Assembly (NCBI GenBank): GCA_947475245.1
Contig: CANJLW010000015.1
Span: forward strand, 25,908 to 89,907
Length of the DNA: 64,000 nucleotides
Source: Acetobacteraceae bacterium
GTDB taxonomy: Bacteria > Pseudomonadota > Alphaproteobacteria > Acetobacterales > Acetobacteraceae
Direction: 5' to 3'
Below the pieces are notes generated by a model. It saw nothing but the letters and a program-made list of their open reading frames with translations. It searched no databases and was not told the DNA's origin. The translations under genes and the position numbers were made by a program. Below are positions 25,819 through 34,857 of the stretch, in pieces. Positions within the stretch are counted from its first letter, which is position 1. Each line of letters begins with the position of its first letter.

Positions 25819-28451
25819 CCGGCGATGTCCACACCGCCTGCCCCTATTGCGGGGTCGGGTGCGGTGTCGTCGCGAAAGCCGACGGCACGATCGTGGGCGA
25901 CCCCGCCCACCCCGCCAATCGCGGCCGCCTGTGTTCCAAGGGCGCGGCGCTTGGCGCGACGTTGGACGACGCGACCCGGTTGCGCGCGCCGACGATCGCC
26001 GGGGAAACCGCCGATTGGGATCGCGCGCTGCAACTGATCGCCGATCGGTTCAATGCGACCATCGCCGAACACGGGCCGGACAGCGTGGCGCTCTATGTCT
26101 CCGGCCAATGCCTGACCGAGGATTATTACGTCGCCAATAAGCTGATGAAGGGCTTTGTCGGCAGCGCCAATATCGACACCAATTCCCGCCTGTGCATGGC
26201 GTCCTCCGTCGCCGGCCATGTCCGCGCGTTCGGGGAGGATATCGTTCCCGGGATTTACGAGGACTGGGAAGAGGCCGATCTGGTCGTGCTGGTCGGCAGC
26301 AACGCCGCCTGGTGCCATCCCGTGCTGCATCAACGCCTGACCGCCGCGCGGTTCGCGCACGGCACCAAGGTCGTGGTCATCGACCCCCGCCGCACCGCGA
26401 CGGCGGAGGCCGCGGATTTGCATCTGCCGCTCGCCGCCGGAACCGATGTCGCGCTGTTCAACGGCCTGCTGGCCCATCTGGCCGCGACCGGACGGACCGA
26501 TCGCGCCTGGGTCGCGCGCCATACAGAGGGCATGGACGCCGCCCTGGACGCCGCCCGCCCGCCCGACATCGAGGCAACCGCCGCCATCTGCGGCGTGGAC
26601 CCCGAGTTGCTGGAAACCTTCTTCGAATGGTTCGGCGCCAACGAACGCGTCATGACCGTCTACTCCCAGGGGGTGAACCAGTCCCGCGTCGGCACCGACA
26701 AGGTCAACGCGATCGTCAATTGCCATCTGCTGACCGGGCGGATCGGTCGTCCCGGCATGGGGCCGTTCTCCGTCACCGGCCAGCCGAACGCGATGGGCGG
26801 GCGAGAGGTCGGCGGCCTCGCCAATCAGCTCGCCGCGCACATGAAGTTCGATGACCCGACGGATCGCGCCGCCTTGCAGGCGTTCTGGGACGCCCCGACG
26901 CTCGCGCCCCGCCCCGGACTGAAGGCGGTCGAGATGTTCGACGCGGTGCTGGACGGGCGGATCAAGGCAATCTGGATCGTCGCCACCAATCCCGCCGTCA
27001 GCCTGCCGCGCGCCGACAGGGTGCGCGCGGCCTTGGCCGTCTGCCCCTTCGTCGTCGTGTCCGACTGCTGGGCGACCGATACGACCGCGCACGCCCATGT
27101 CGTGTTGCCCGCCGCCGGCTGGGGCGAAAAAGACGGCACGGTGACGAATTCGGAGCGTGTGATCTCCCGCCAACGCCCGTTCCGCGCCGCTCCGGGGCAG
27201 GCGAGGGCGGATTGGTGGGCGTTGGCCCAGGTCGGGCGGCGCATGGGATGGCCCGCGGCCTTCGATTGGCGCAATCCGGCGGCGGTGTTCCGCGAACACG
27301 CGGCCTTGTCCGCCCATGCCAATAACGGCGCGCGTGTCTTCAACATCGGCGCGCTCGCCGAACTGGACGACGAAGCCTACGACGCCCTGCGCCCGGTGCG
27401 CTGGCCCTTGCCCAAGGGCGCGACCGGCGCCGGCGCGCGCCTGTTCGGCCAGGGCGGATTTCCCACCGCCAACGGACGCGCCCGCATGCTGCCGATCGTC
27501 GATCGGCGGCGCGACGTCACCGATCTGGTGCTGAACACCGGTCGTGTTCGCGATCAGTGGCACACGATGACCCGCACCGGCCTCGCGCCGTCGCTGATGA
27601 CCCATACGCCGGAGCCGCTGCTGACTCTGCACCCCGCGGACGCCGCCGAACGCGGCATCGCGCAAGGCGACCTGGTGCGCCTTGCGACCGCCGACGGCGA
27701 AGCGCTGCTGCGCGCCGACACCCGCCACAGCCAAAGGCGCGGCGAAGTCTTCGCGCCGATGCACTGGACGGATCAATTCACCTCCGCCGGCCCGATCGGC
27801 CGTGTCGTCGGCGCCGAAGTCGATCCGGTCTCCGGCCAACCCGATCTCAAGGGAACCGCGGTCCGGGTTTCCCTTGAACCCACTTTGTTTCACGGCCTGT
27901 TGCTGCGGCGTACCGGCGGCGCGCTGCCCGATCTCTGCCATTGGGTGCGCGTGCCGATCGAGCAAGGCCAGTTCTACCGTCTGACCGGCCCACGCCCGCT
28001 GCCGGTCGGCGACGACCTGATCCGCCTGGCCGAAGTCCTCCTCGGCGCCCCATCCGGTGCCGACTGGCTCGAAGTCCTCGATGCTCGCCGAGGCACGCTG
28101 CGGGTGGCGATCCTGGTCGATGGCGCGGTGGAGGCGTGTTTGTTCCTCGCCCGCGATGCGGCCTCACTGCCGTCCGATGCCGCCGTTATGCCCATCCTGG
28201 GCGCGCTTGTGCCGGATGCCGCGCGCGGTCGTCTGCTGGCGGGCAGGCTGCACGATGCCGGCGCGGCGGAAGGCCCGCGCGTCTGCGCCTGTTTCGGCGT
28301 CACCCGCGACGCCGTGCGCCATGCCGCCGTGACCCACCGCCTGCGCAACGTCGCGGAAGTCGGGGTCGTGCTGCGGGCGGGAACCAATTGCGGTTCCTGC
28401 ATTCCCGAACTGGAGGAGATCCTGCGCGATGTCAGAATGCCCGCGGACTGA
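25815..28451 (+). CDS. nasA: Assimilatory nitrate reductase catalytic subunit (Mo-bis-MGD)
   Basis: 878 residues from a GTG overlapping the nirD stop. The N-terminal [4Fe-4S] motif is CPYCGVGCGV with a fourth Cys in RLCSKG (near residue 44). The molybdopterin oxidoreductase domain spans about 50-540, with MGGREVGGLANQLAAHM in its middle, and the molybdopterin dinucleotide-binding domain about 575-690 (HTPEPLLTLHPADA). A C-terminal BFD-like [2Fe-2S] segment (CACFGVTRDAVR and TNCGSCIPEL) marks the NasA form that receives electrons from a flavoprotein or ferredoxin. No separate NasB electron-donor gene is adjacent. No Tat signal, so cytoplasmic. Confidence 0.95.
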   Translation: MTGDVHTACPYCGVGCGVVAKADGTIVGDPAHPANRGRLCSKGAALGATLDDATRLRAPTIAGETADWDRALQLIADRFNATIAEHGPDSVALYVSGQCLTEDYYVANKLMKGFVGSANIDTNSRLCMASSVAGHVRAFGEDIVPGIYEDWEEADLVVLVGSNAAWCHPVLHQRLTAARFAHGTKVVVIDPRRTATAEAADLHLPLAAGTDVALFNGLLAHLAATGRTDRAWVARHTEGMDAALDAARPPDIEATAAICGVDPELLETFFEWFGANERVMTVYSQGVNQSRVGTDKVNAIVNCHLLTGRIGRPGMGPFSVTGQPNAMGGREVGGLANQLAAHMKFDDPTDRAALQAFWDAPTLAPRPGLKAVEMFDAVLDGRIKAIWIVATNPAVSLPRADRVRAALAVCPFVVVSDCWATDTTAHAHVVLPAAGWGEKDGTVTNSERVISRQRPFRAAPGQARADWWALAQVGRRMGWPAAFDWRNPAAVFREHAALSAHANNGARVFNIGALAELDDEAYDALRPVRWPLPKGATGAGARLFGQGGFPTANGRARMLPIVDRRRDVTDLVLNTGRVRDQWHTMTRTGLAPSLMTHTPEPLLTLHPADAAERGIAQGDLVRLATADGEALLRADTRHSQRRGEVFAPMHWTDQFTSAGPIGRVVGAEVDPVSGQPDLKGTAVRVSLEPTLFHGLLLRRTGGALPDLCHWVRVPIEQGQFYRLTGPRPLPVGDDLIRLAEVLLGAPSGADWLEVLDARRGTLRVAILVDGAVEACLFLARDAASLPSDAAVMPILGALVPDAARGRLLAGRLHDAGAAEGPRVCACFGVTRDAVRHAAVTHRLRNVAEVGVVLRAGTNCGSCIPELEEILRDVRMPAD

Positions 28452-29205
28452 TCGGTTCGGCTCCGTCGCTTTGGTGGGGGCCGGGCCGGGCGACCCTGAT
28501 CTGTTGACCCTGCGCGCGGTCAAGGCGATCCAAAGCGCCGATGTCCTGCTGTTCGATGCGCTGATCGATCCCAGCATCCTCGATCTCGCGCGCCCCGATG
28601 CGCGTCGCATCGATGTCGGCAAGCGCTGCGGCCGGCATGCCATGCAACAGGCCGCGATCAACCGGCTGATCGTGGATAACGCGCTGCGCGGCGCGCGGGT
28701 GGTGCGCCTGAAAGGCGGCGATCCCTTCATCTTCGGCCGGGGAGGGGAGGAGTTGGACAGCCTGCGCGCCGCCGGTATCCCGGTGGAGGTCGTGCCCGGT
28801 GTGACCGCCGCCTGCGCCGCCGCGTCGAGCCTGCAAATCCCGCTGACCCATCGCGATACCGCGCGTTCCCTGCACTTCGTAACCGGCCACGGCAGCGACG
28901 GTCTGACGCCCAATCACGACTGGGCCGGCCTGGTCCGGGCCGGCGGCACTATCGCGGCCTATATGTCCGGGCGCACTTTGGGCACCGTCGCCGCCCGCCT
29001 GATCGACGCCGGCATGGCGGGTTCGACTCCGGCGGTGGCGGTGGAAAACGCATCGCGCGCCAACGAAAGCCACGTGTTCGGCACGCTCGCTGCCTTGCCG
29101 GGTTTGCTCGCCGAACGCGGTTTCGCCGGGCCGACGCTGGTGCTGATCGGCGCGGTCGTCGATCTGGCCGCGGCGCGGACGATCGTGTTGCCCCAAGCGG
29201 CATAA
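28429..29205 (+). CDS. cobA: Uroporphyrinogen-III C-methyltransferase (SUMT)
   Basis: 258 residues. It uses SAM to make precorrin-2, the branch point to siroheme, the cofactor NirB needs. Motifs: VALVGAGPGDPDLLTLRAV (N-terminal), VRLKGGDPFIFGRGGEE, VVPGVTAACAAAS and PLTHRD. It overlaps the end of nasA by 23 bp, with GGAGGAG before the ATG. This is a stand-alone methyltransferase; the dehydrogenase/ferrochelatase (CysG N-terminus) activity is not in the window. The corresponding gene could also be called sumT. Confidence 0.94.
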   Translation: MSECPRTDRFGSVALVGAGPGDPDLLTLRAVKAIQSADVLLFDALIDPSILDLARPDARRIDVGKRCGRHAMQQAAINRLIVDNALRGARVVRLKGGDPFIFGRGGEELDSLRAAGIPVEVVPGVTAACAAASSLQIPLTHRDTARSLHFVTGHGSDGLTPNHDWAGLVRAGGTIAAYMSGRTLGTVAARLIDAGMAGSTPAVAVENASRANESHVFGTLAALPGLLAERGFAGPTLVLIGAVVDLAAARTIVLPQAA

Positions 29206-29675
29206 GGGGTGGCCCCCCCAATGTCGCCGCCGAAGTCACACTACGGCCGGTTTGGTCGGAGGGCGGATACCCGGAAATCGGCCGGAGGGCCACACTTGGT
29301 CGTTTGTGCGGCGCGAAAATCAAGAATTCTGCACCAAACGTGGTGCATTAATATCAAAGGCAGTTTTCGGTGCGAATATCTGACGCACAATAAGCGGGTG
29401 TCCCGCGGTTACTCGGTGGGGCAAACGCGCCGCGACTGAGCGGCAGTTTCCAACGCCACGAATCTCCGGCGCAATTCGGCAAAGAAGCGCGGCGGCAGGA
29501 AACCGTAAGCGACGGACCCATCGTCGCGGTCGCCTAGGCGGCTCGGATTTCCCCGATTTACCTCGGGCGGACGTTCAAACCAACCCACGACCAGCCACAA
29601 TACGCACTCGCGCGGACGCGCGTTGTGGCATATGCCTGGGGGTAACGGCGGATAATCGCCGGCGGGCGGAACTGG
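29206..29675. other. 470-bp spacer after the nitrate operon, with an NtrC-like palindrome
   Basis: No supportable gene. At 29330-29347 lies TGCACCAAACGTGGTGCA, 7-bp arms around AACG. It resembles the NtrC consensus TGCACC-N5-GGTGCA but is one base longer (18 rather than 17). It is ~330 bp from the downstream acetyltransferase start and ~125 bp from the cobA stop. No sigma-54 promoter is visible next to it. The rest of the spacer is of mixed composition, with an AT-richer stretch around 29310-29395. Confidence 0.55.
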
Positions 29676-30170
29676 ATGCCACGGGACGACAACCGAGACG
29701 GGAGTTCGGAGTACAGGCTGCGCCGCCCGACGGCCGACGCGGAGTGGCTCGCTTATCGCGCCATCCGCCGCAGCGTCGATCTGGAAGACGAGGACAGCGA
29801 AGACCCGACCGACGATCTTGCCCCCGGCCATCATCCCCTGCTGTTGTGGTTCGGCGACAAGCCGGTCGGCTCCATCCGCGTCGACAGTCTGCACGACGGC
29901 GATGCCGCGGCCTTCCGCCTGGTCGCCGTCCACCCCGAGTTTCAGGGCCAAGGTCACGGGCGCGCGCTGCTGCGCGAAGCCGAAGCGTTCGCCCGCGATA
30001 TCGGCTGCCGCAAGGCGGTGATTTACTCCACGATGGAAGCCGCCGGCTTCTATGAAAGCGTGGGCTATGCCGAGGACCTGTTCGACGACCAGTATTTCGG
30101 CGGTGTCGTGCAGATGGCGAAACCGTTGCACTACGCCGGCTATTTCGCCGCCGACGGCGTGAACCCATAG
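29676..30170 (+). CDS. GNAT family N-acetyltransferase
   Basis: 164 residues. The acetyl-CoA-binding motif A is FRLVAVHPEFQGQGHGRALL (Q-x-x-G-x-G/A type, QGQGHGRA) near residues 88-107, followed by the alpha3 helix and the terminal STMEAAGFYESVGY, a common GNAT C-terminal motif. The N-terminal RLRRPTADAEWLAYRAIRR is the usual first strand and helix; an acidic insertion EDEDSEDPTDD lies near residue 40. Substrate unknown. GGCGGA precedes the ATG. It starts after the spacer with the palindrome and is followed after 42 bp by the CoA-transferase gene. Confidence 0.85.
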   Translation: MPRDDNRDGSSEYRLRRPTADAEWLAYRAIRRSVDLEDEDSEDPTDDLAPGHHPLLLWFGDKPVGSIRVDSLHDGDAAAFRLVAVHPEFQGQGHGRALLREAEAFARDIGCRKAVIYSTMEAAGFYESVGYAEDLFDDQYFGGVVQMAKPLHYAGYFAADGVNP

Positions 30171-30212
30171 GTCCGGCGGCGCCGGTGCCGTTTCGATAAT
30201 CAGGAGATATCC

Positions 30213-31388
30213 ATGCCGCTAACCGGAGTACGGGTCCTCGATCTGACTCGCGTTCTGTCCGGCCCGTTTTGCACCGCCTTGCTGGGCGATCTCGGCGCCG
30301 ACGTCCTGAAGGTGGAAGCACCGGAAGGCGATTCCGTGCGCGGGCAGGGGGCGATGCGCGATGGATTGTCCTGGTACTTCGCGCAGTTCAACCGCAACAA
30401 GCGCTCCATCCGGCTCGACCTGCGTCAGGCCCAGGGACGCGACATTCTCGCTCGCTTGATCGCGCAATCGGATGTGCTGGTCGAAAATTTCCGCCCCGGC
30501 GTGCTGGATCGCATGGGCTTTACCGCTGAACGCCTGACGGAACTGCAACCGGCCCTGGTGACCTGCGCCATCAACGGTTTCGGCAGTCAGGGACCCTATC
30601 GCGACCGGCCCGCCTTCGACTTCATCGCCCAGGCCATGAGCGGCTTCATGAGCGTGAACGGCCGCCCGGAAGATCCCCCGCTGCGCTCCGGCCTGCCGAT
30701 CAGCGATCTGGTCGCCGGGTTGTACGCGGCGCTGACCGTCGTCGCCGCCGTGATGCGGGCGCGTCAAACCGGCAAGGGGCAACAGACGGAGGTCAGCCTG
30801 ACCAACGGCATGATCAGCCTGCTCGCCTATATCGCCACCAACTACTTCGCGACCGGGACCGCTCCGGCGCGCAGCGGCAACGATCACCCGATCGCGGCAC
30901 CCTATGGGCTGTTTCCCACCCGCGACGGAGAGATCGCCATCGCCCCGCCGGACGATGCGTTCTTCGGGCGGCTGGCCGACGCATTGGGGGAACCCGGCCT
31001 GAAGACCGATCCGCTGTATGCGACGCAGGTGGCGCGGGTGGCGAACCGCGCGCGCATCAACGCCATCGTCGGCGGCAAGCTGGCGGCCCAATCGACGGCC
31101 TACTGGGTGGAAACGCTGAACGCCGCCGGCATGCCGTGTGGTCCCGTGAACAGCGTGGCGCAGGTGTTTCAGGACCCGCAGGTCCTGGCGCAGGACATGG
31201 CCATCGAGGTGGACCACCCCGGCCACGGGCTTGTGCGCATGCTGGGTTTCCCGATGAAGCTGTCGGAAACGCCCTGCCGCGTCCGCCTGCCCGCGCCCGG
31301 ACTGGGACAGCATTCCGACGAAGTCCTGTCGGCCCTGGGCTACACCGACGACGAACGCGCGCAACTGCGTTCGGCGCGCGTCATCTGA
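30213..31388 (+). CDS. CaiB/BaiF family (type III) CoA-transferase
   Basis: 391 residues, normal for the family. It opens LTGVRVLDLTRVLSGPFCTA, has LGDLGADVLKVEAPEGD (CoA-binding), the NRNKRSIRLDLRQAQGRDI segment and the catalytic-region QAMSGFMSVNGR with a conserved Asp downstream (GLPISDLVAGLYAA). It transfers CoA between carboxylic acids without an obligate acetyl-CoA intermediate. AGGAGATATCC is a strong ribosome site. Substrate unknown. Confidence 0.9.
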   Translation: MPLTGVRVLDLTRVLSGPFCTALLGDLGADVLKVEAPEGDSVRGQGAMRDGLSWYFAQFNRNKRSIRLDLRQAQGRDILARLIAQSDVLVENFRPGVLDRMGFTAERLTELQPALVTCAINGFGSQGPYRDRPAFDFIAQAMSGFMSVNGRPEDPPLRSGLPISDLVAGLYAALTVVAAVMRARQTGKGQQTEVSLTNGMISLLAYIATNYFATGTAPARSGNDHPIAAPYGLFPTRDGEIAIAPPDDAFFGRLADALGEPGLKTDPLYATQVARVANRARINAIVGGKLAAQSTAYWVETLNAAGMPCGPVNSVAQVFQDPQVLAQDMAIEVDHPGHGLVRMLGFPMKLSETPCRVRLPAPGLGQHSDEVLSALGYTDDERAQLRSARVI

Positions 31389-31422
31389 CGCGGGAAACCG
31401 AACCTGCTCGAACCGGGGGCGC

Positions 31423-31752
31423 TTAGTCGAGGGAGAAACTGGTGCCGCAGCCGCAGGCGGATTTCGCGTTCGGGTTCCGCACCGCGAAGTGGCTGCCCAT
31501 CAATTCGTCGGTGTAGTCGAGTTCCGAACCCGCCAGCAGGTCCAGGCTGGCCGGATCGACCAGCACCTTGGCCGGACCATGCTCGATCAGCAGGTCCTCC
31601 GGGTCTCGATTGGCATCGAGTTCGAAGCGGTACTGAAAGCCGCTGCACCCGCCGGCGAGGACGGCGACGCGCAGCGCGGCGGGCTTACCCTCCGACGCGA
31701 CAATCTCGGCGATTCGGGCGGCGGCTCGGTCGGTGACGGCGAACTGTTCCAT
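31423..31752 (-). CDS. erpA: Iron-sulfur cluster insertion protein, ErpA/IscA (A-type carrier)
   Basis: 109 residues from the ATG at 31752 (an in-frame TTG nine bases earlier is less likely). The three cysteines of A-type carriers are present: LAGGCSGFQYRF and the C-terminal SACGCGTSF. It binds and delivers [2Fe-2S]/[4Fe-4S] clusters. It is divergent from dgt, the usual alphaproteobacterial arrangement. No weakening of the ligand set is seen. Confidence 0.93.
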   Translation of the reverse strand: MEQFAVTDRAAARIAEIVASEGKPAALRVAVLAGGCSGFQYRFELDANRDPEDLLIEHGPAKVLVDPASLDLLAGSELDYTDELMGSHFAVRNPNAKSACGCGTSFSLD

Positions 31753-31820
31753 GGCAGGCAATATAGGCGCGATCGACGCGGAATTGAAGCCCGCTGCGTG
31801 GCGGTGTAAGCCCCCATCGC

Positions 31821-32981
31821 ATGACCGGTCGAATTCCCCTCGCGTGCTACGCCGTGACCGCGTCCGTATCGCGCGGGCGGCTGCATGCGGAGCCTGAATC
31901 GGCGAACCGATCCCCCTGGCAGCGCGATCGCGACCGCATCGTCCACAGCTCCGCCTTTCGCAAGCTGCAATACAAGACGCAGGTCTTCGTCAACCACGAA
32001 GGCGATTTCTACCGCACCCGACTGACCCACAGTATCGAAGTCGCGCAGATCGCCCGCTCCATCGCTCGGTCCCTCGGCCTGGACGAAGACCTGACGGAGG
32101 CTTTGGCCCTGGCCCACGATCTGGGCCACCCGCCCTTCGGACATGCCGGGGAGGAAGCGCTCAACATCGGCATGAAGCCTTTCGGCGGCTTCGACCATAA
32201 CGCCCAAAGCCTGCGGATCGTGACCCTGCTGGAAAGCCGCTACGCCGGGTGGGATGGGTTGAACCTGACCTGGGAAACGTTGGAGGGGCTGGCCAAGCAC
32301 AACGGCCCGCTGCGTAACCCGCCACCCTATATCGCCGAATACAACGACCGCCATAAGCTCGACCTGCACACGAACGCGGGGGCCGAGGCGCAGGTCGCGG
32401 CGATGGCCGACGACATCGCCTATCACAGCCACGACCTCGACGACGGGCTGCGCGCGCGCCTGTTCACGCCCGAGGATATTCGCCATCTGCCGGTGGTGGG
32501 GGAGGCCTTGACGCAGGCGCGCCAGTCCAGCCTCGACATGCCGCCGCCGCGCCTGCGCCACGAAACCATCCGCCGCGTTATCGATCGTCTCGTCACCGAC
32601 CTTATTCAGGAAACCCGCTCTCGGCTTGCCAAACTCGAACCGGCGAACGCCGATGCCATTCGGCGGGCGCGCACGCGCGTCGTGGCGTTCAGCGCGCCGA
32701 TGGCGGAGGCCAATCAGGCGATCAAGGATTTCCTGTTCGCGCGGATGTACCGACACTGGCGGGTCAACCGCATGACGACCAAGGCGCGTCGCCTGACGGA
32801 GGAAGTGTTCCGCCTGTTGCACGACGACCCTTCGTTGCTGCCCGACGACTGGCGCGCCCGCGCCGGGGAAGGCCGCATGCAGCGTTCGGCCATCATCGTC
32901 GGGGATTACGTTTCCGGCATGACCGATCGTTATGCCATGGATGAACACCGCAGGCTGACAGACCTTTCCGTCAGCGGATAA
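31821..32981 (+). CDS. dgt: Deoxyguanosinetriphosphate triphosphohydrolase-like HD protein
   Basis: 386 residues. It hydrolyses dNTPs to deoxynucleosides and triphosphate. The HD-domain metal ligands are visible: DFYRTRLTHSIEVAQIARS (first His), ALAHDLGHPPFGHAGEEALN (HD), and a later YHSHDLDDGLRA Asp. It is shorter than E. coli Dgt and fits the type-2 (dGTPase-like) subfamily common in alphaproteobacteria. 44 bp upstream of argS, in the conserved block. Confidence 0.92.
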   Translation: MTGRIPLACYAVTASVSRGRLHAEPESANRSPWQRDRDRIVHSSAFRKLQYKTQVFVNHEGDFYRTRLTHSIEVAQIARSIARSLGLDEDLTEALALAHDLGHPPFGHAGEEALNIGMKPFGGFDHNAQSLRIVTLLESRYAGWDGLNLTWETLEGLAKHNGPLRNPPPYIAEYNDRHKLDLHTNAGAEAQVAAMADDIAYHSHDLDDGLRARLFTPEDIRHLPVVGEALTQARQSSLDMPPPRLRHETIRRVIDRLVTDLIQETRSRLAKLEPANADAIRRARTRVVAFSAPMAEANQAIKDFLFARMYRHWRVNRMTTKARRLTEEVFRLLHDDPSLLPDDWRARAGEGRMQRSAIIVGDYVSGMTDRYAMDEHRRLTDLSVSG

Positions 32982-33025
32982 ACAACGGCGCCCCGAAACG
33001 GCACAACCACGGATACACGGATCAC

Positions 33026-34813
33026 ATGAGCCAGGATATTTACGCCCGCATGCGCGAGACGGTGCTGGACGCGCTGCGCACACTGGCGCCCGACCTGCCC
33101 GACGACATCGCCGCCCGCGTGGAAGTGACCCCGACGCGCGATCCCGCGCACGGCGACATGGCCACCAACGCTGCCCTGGTGTCCGCCAAGGCAGCGCGCC
33201 AGGCACCGGCGAAAATCGCCGCCGGTCTGGTCGCCGCGCTGAGCCTGCGGCCGGAAGTCGCCGAAGCCGCCGCCGCGGGGCCGGGCTTCGTCAATCTGCG
33301 CCTCGATCCCGCCGCGTTCCGCGATCTGTTGCCTGGCATCTTGCTGGCCGGAGAGCAGTACGGCGACAGCCCCCTGGGCCGCGGCGCGCGGGTAAACGTC
33401 GAATACGTCTCGGCCAATCCGACGGGGCCGATGCATATCGGCCATTGCCGCGGCGCGGTCGTCGGCGACGCGCTGGCCAACCTGCTGGCCAAGGCGGGCT
33501 TCGACGTCACCAAGGAGTATTACATCAACGACGCCGGTAATCAGGTTGCCGCGCTCGCCTGGGCGACCTATTGGCGATATCTGCAAGCCGTCGGGACGTC
33601 GCTGACCGAGGACGAGTATGCCGCCCAGGTGCCCGGCGGGCTGCAATATCGCGGCGACTATCTGATCCCGCCGGCCCAGGAACTCCTGCGCCTGCACGGG
33701 GACTCCCTGGCCGGCCCCGGCAAGGGCATCGCGCCGGTCGAACAATGGCTGGATCTCGTGCGCGACTTCACCATCGACGCCATGATGCGACAGGTGCGCG
33801 ACGACCTGGCGCTGCTGGGCGTGAACCAGGCGGTCTTCTCCAGCGAACGCGCCTTGGTCGCGACCGGCGTGGTCGATCGGGTCATCGCGGGGCTGGAAGC
33901 CGACGGGCTGATCTACCAAGGCGTGCTCGAACCGCCCAAGGGCAAGACCCCCGACGATTGGGAACCGCGTGAGCAAACCCTGTTCCGCGCCACCCAGTTC
34001 GGCGACGACGTCGATCGCCCGCTGCGCAAGTCCGACGGCTCGAACACCTACTTCGCCAACGACATCGCCTATCACGCCGACAAGGTCCTGCGCGGCTTCC
34101 CCACCCTGATCGACGTGTGGGGCGCCGATCACGGCGGCTATGTCTCGCGCATGAAATCCGCCGTAAAGGCGGTGTCCGGCGGCAAGGCGACGCTCGATAT
34201 CGTGCTGTGCCAGATCGTCCACATCATGCGCGGCGGCGAACCCGTCCGCATGTCCAAACGCGCCGGCACCTTCGTGACCCTGCGCGACCTGCTCGAAGAA
34301 GTCGGGCGCGACGCGGTGCGCTTCACCATGCTGACCCGCAAATCCGACGCGCAGATGGAGTTCGACCTCGATCAGGCCGTTGCCCAGACCCGCGAAAACC
34401 CGGTCTTCTACGTGCAATACGCCCACGCGCGCTGCCGCTCCGTCCTGCGCTCCGCCGCCAACAGCTTCCCGGCCCAGGCGCTGACGCCCGCCGAACTCGC
34501 GACCGTTTCGCTCGATAGCCTGACCGCCGAAGCCGATCTGGTGCTCATGCGGCGTCTGGCGAGTTGGCCGCGCACGGTCGAAGCCGCCGCCATCGCGCGA
34601 GAACCGCACAGAATTGCGTTTTTCCTCTATGACTTGGCGGCCGACTTTCATATGCTGTGGAACCGAGGCAGGGATGATGCCGAACTGCGATTCATCCAGG
34701 CGGATCGGCCGGCGGAAACGCTCGCCCGTTTGGCCCTGGTTGCAGCGACCGCGGCAACGATCAGATCAGGCCTCGCCGTCATGGGTGTGACGCCCGTCGA
34801 GGAAATGCGCTGA
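33026..34813 (+). CDS. argS: Arginyl-tRNA synthetase
   Basis: 595 residues, class I. The N-terminal additional domain (to about 115) ends at FVNLRL; the HIGH signature is ANPTGPMHIGHCRGAVVGDA (near 134-153); the KMSKS-like loop is VRMSKRAGTFVTLRDLLEE (near 408); and the DALR anticodon-binding domain ends VMGVTPVEEMR. Essential for translation. Its place between dgt and the SPOR gene is conserved. Confidence 0.97.
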   Translation: MSQDIYARMRETVLDALRTLAPDLPDDIAARVEVTPTRDPAHGDMATNAALVSAKAARQAPAKIAAGLVAALSLRPEVAEAAAAGPGFVNLRLDPAAFRDLLPGILLAGEQYGDSPLGRGARVNVEYVSANPTGPMHIGHCRGAVVGDALANLLAKAGFDVTKEYYINDAGNQVAALAWATYWRYLQAVGTSLTEDEYAAQVPGGLQYRGDYLIPPAQELLRLHGDSLAGPGKGIAPVEQWLDLVRDFTIDAMMRQVRDDLALLGVNQAVFSSERALVATGVVDRVIAGLEADGLIYQGVLEPPKGKTPDDWEPREQTLFRATQFGDDVDRPLRKSDGSNTYFANDIAYHADKVLRGFPTLIDVWGADHGGYVSRMKSAVKAVSGGKATLDIVLCQIVHIMRGGEPVRMSKRAGTFVTLRDLLEEVGRDAVRFTMLTRKSDAQMEFDLDQAVAQTRENPVFYVQYAHARCRSVLRSAANSFPAQALTPAELATVSLDSLTAEADLVLMRRLASWPRTVEAAAIAREPHRIAFFLYDLAADFHMLWNRGRDDAELRFIQADRPAETLARLALVAATAATIRSGLAVMGVTPVEEMR

Positions 34814-34857
34814 CGCTCTCTTGATCGGGGGCGTGGCCCCAGTGAAAGAGTGCTGCC

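Noticed and set aside
25239..27965. A 908-codon minus-strand frame over nirD/nasA
   Set aside because: Antisense shadow of a clear nasA gene in GC-rich DNA; no family resemblance and no ribosome site.
29209..29439. A 76-codon frame in the spacer after cobA
   Set aside because: No ribosome site, no recognisable protein pattern, runs over the palindrome.
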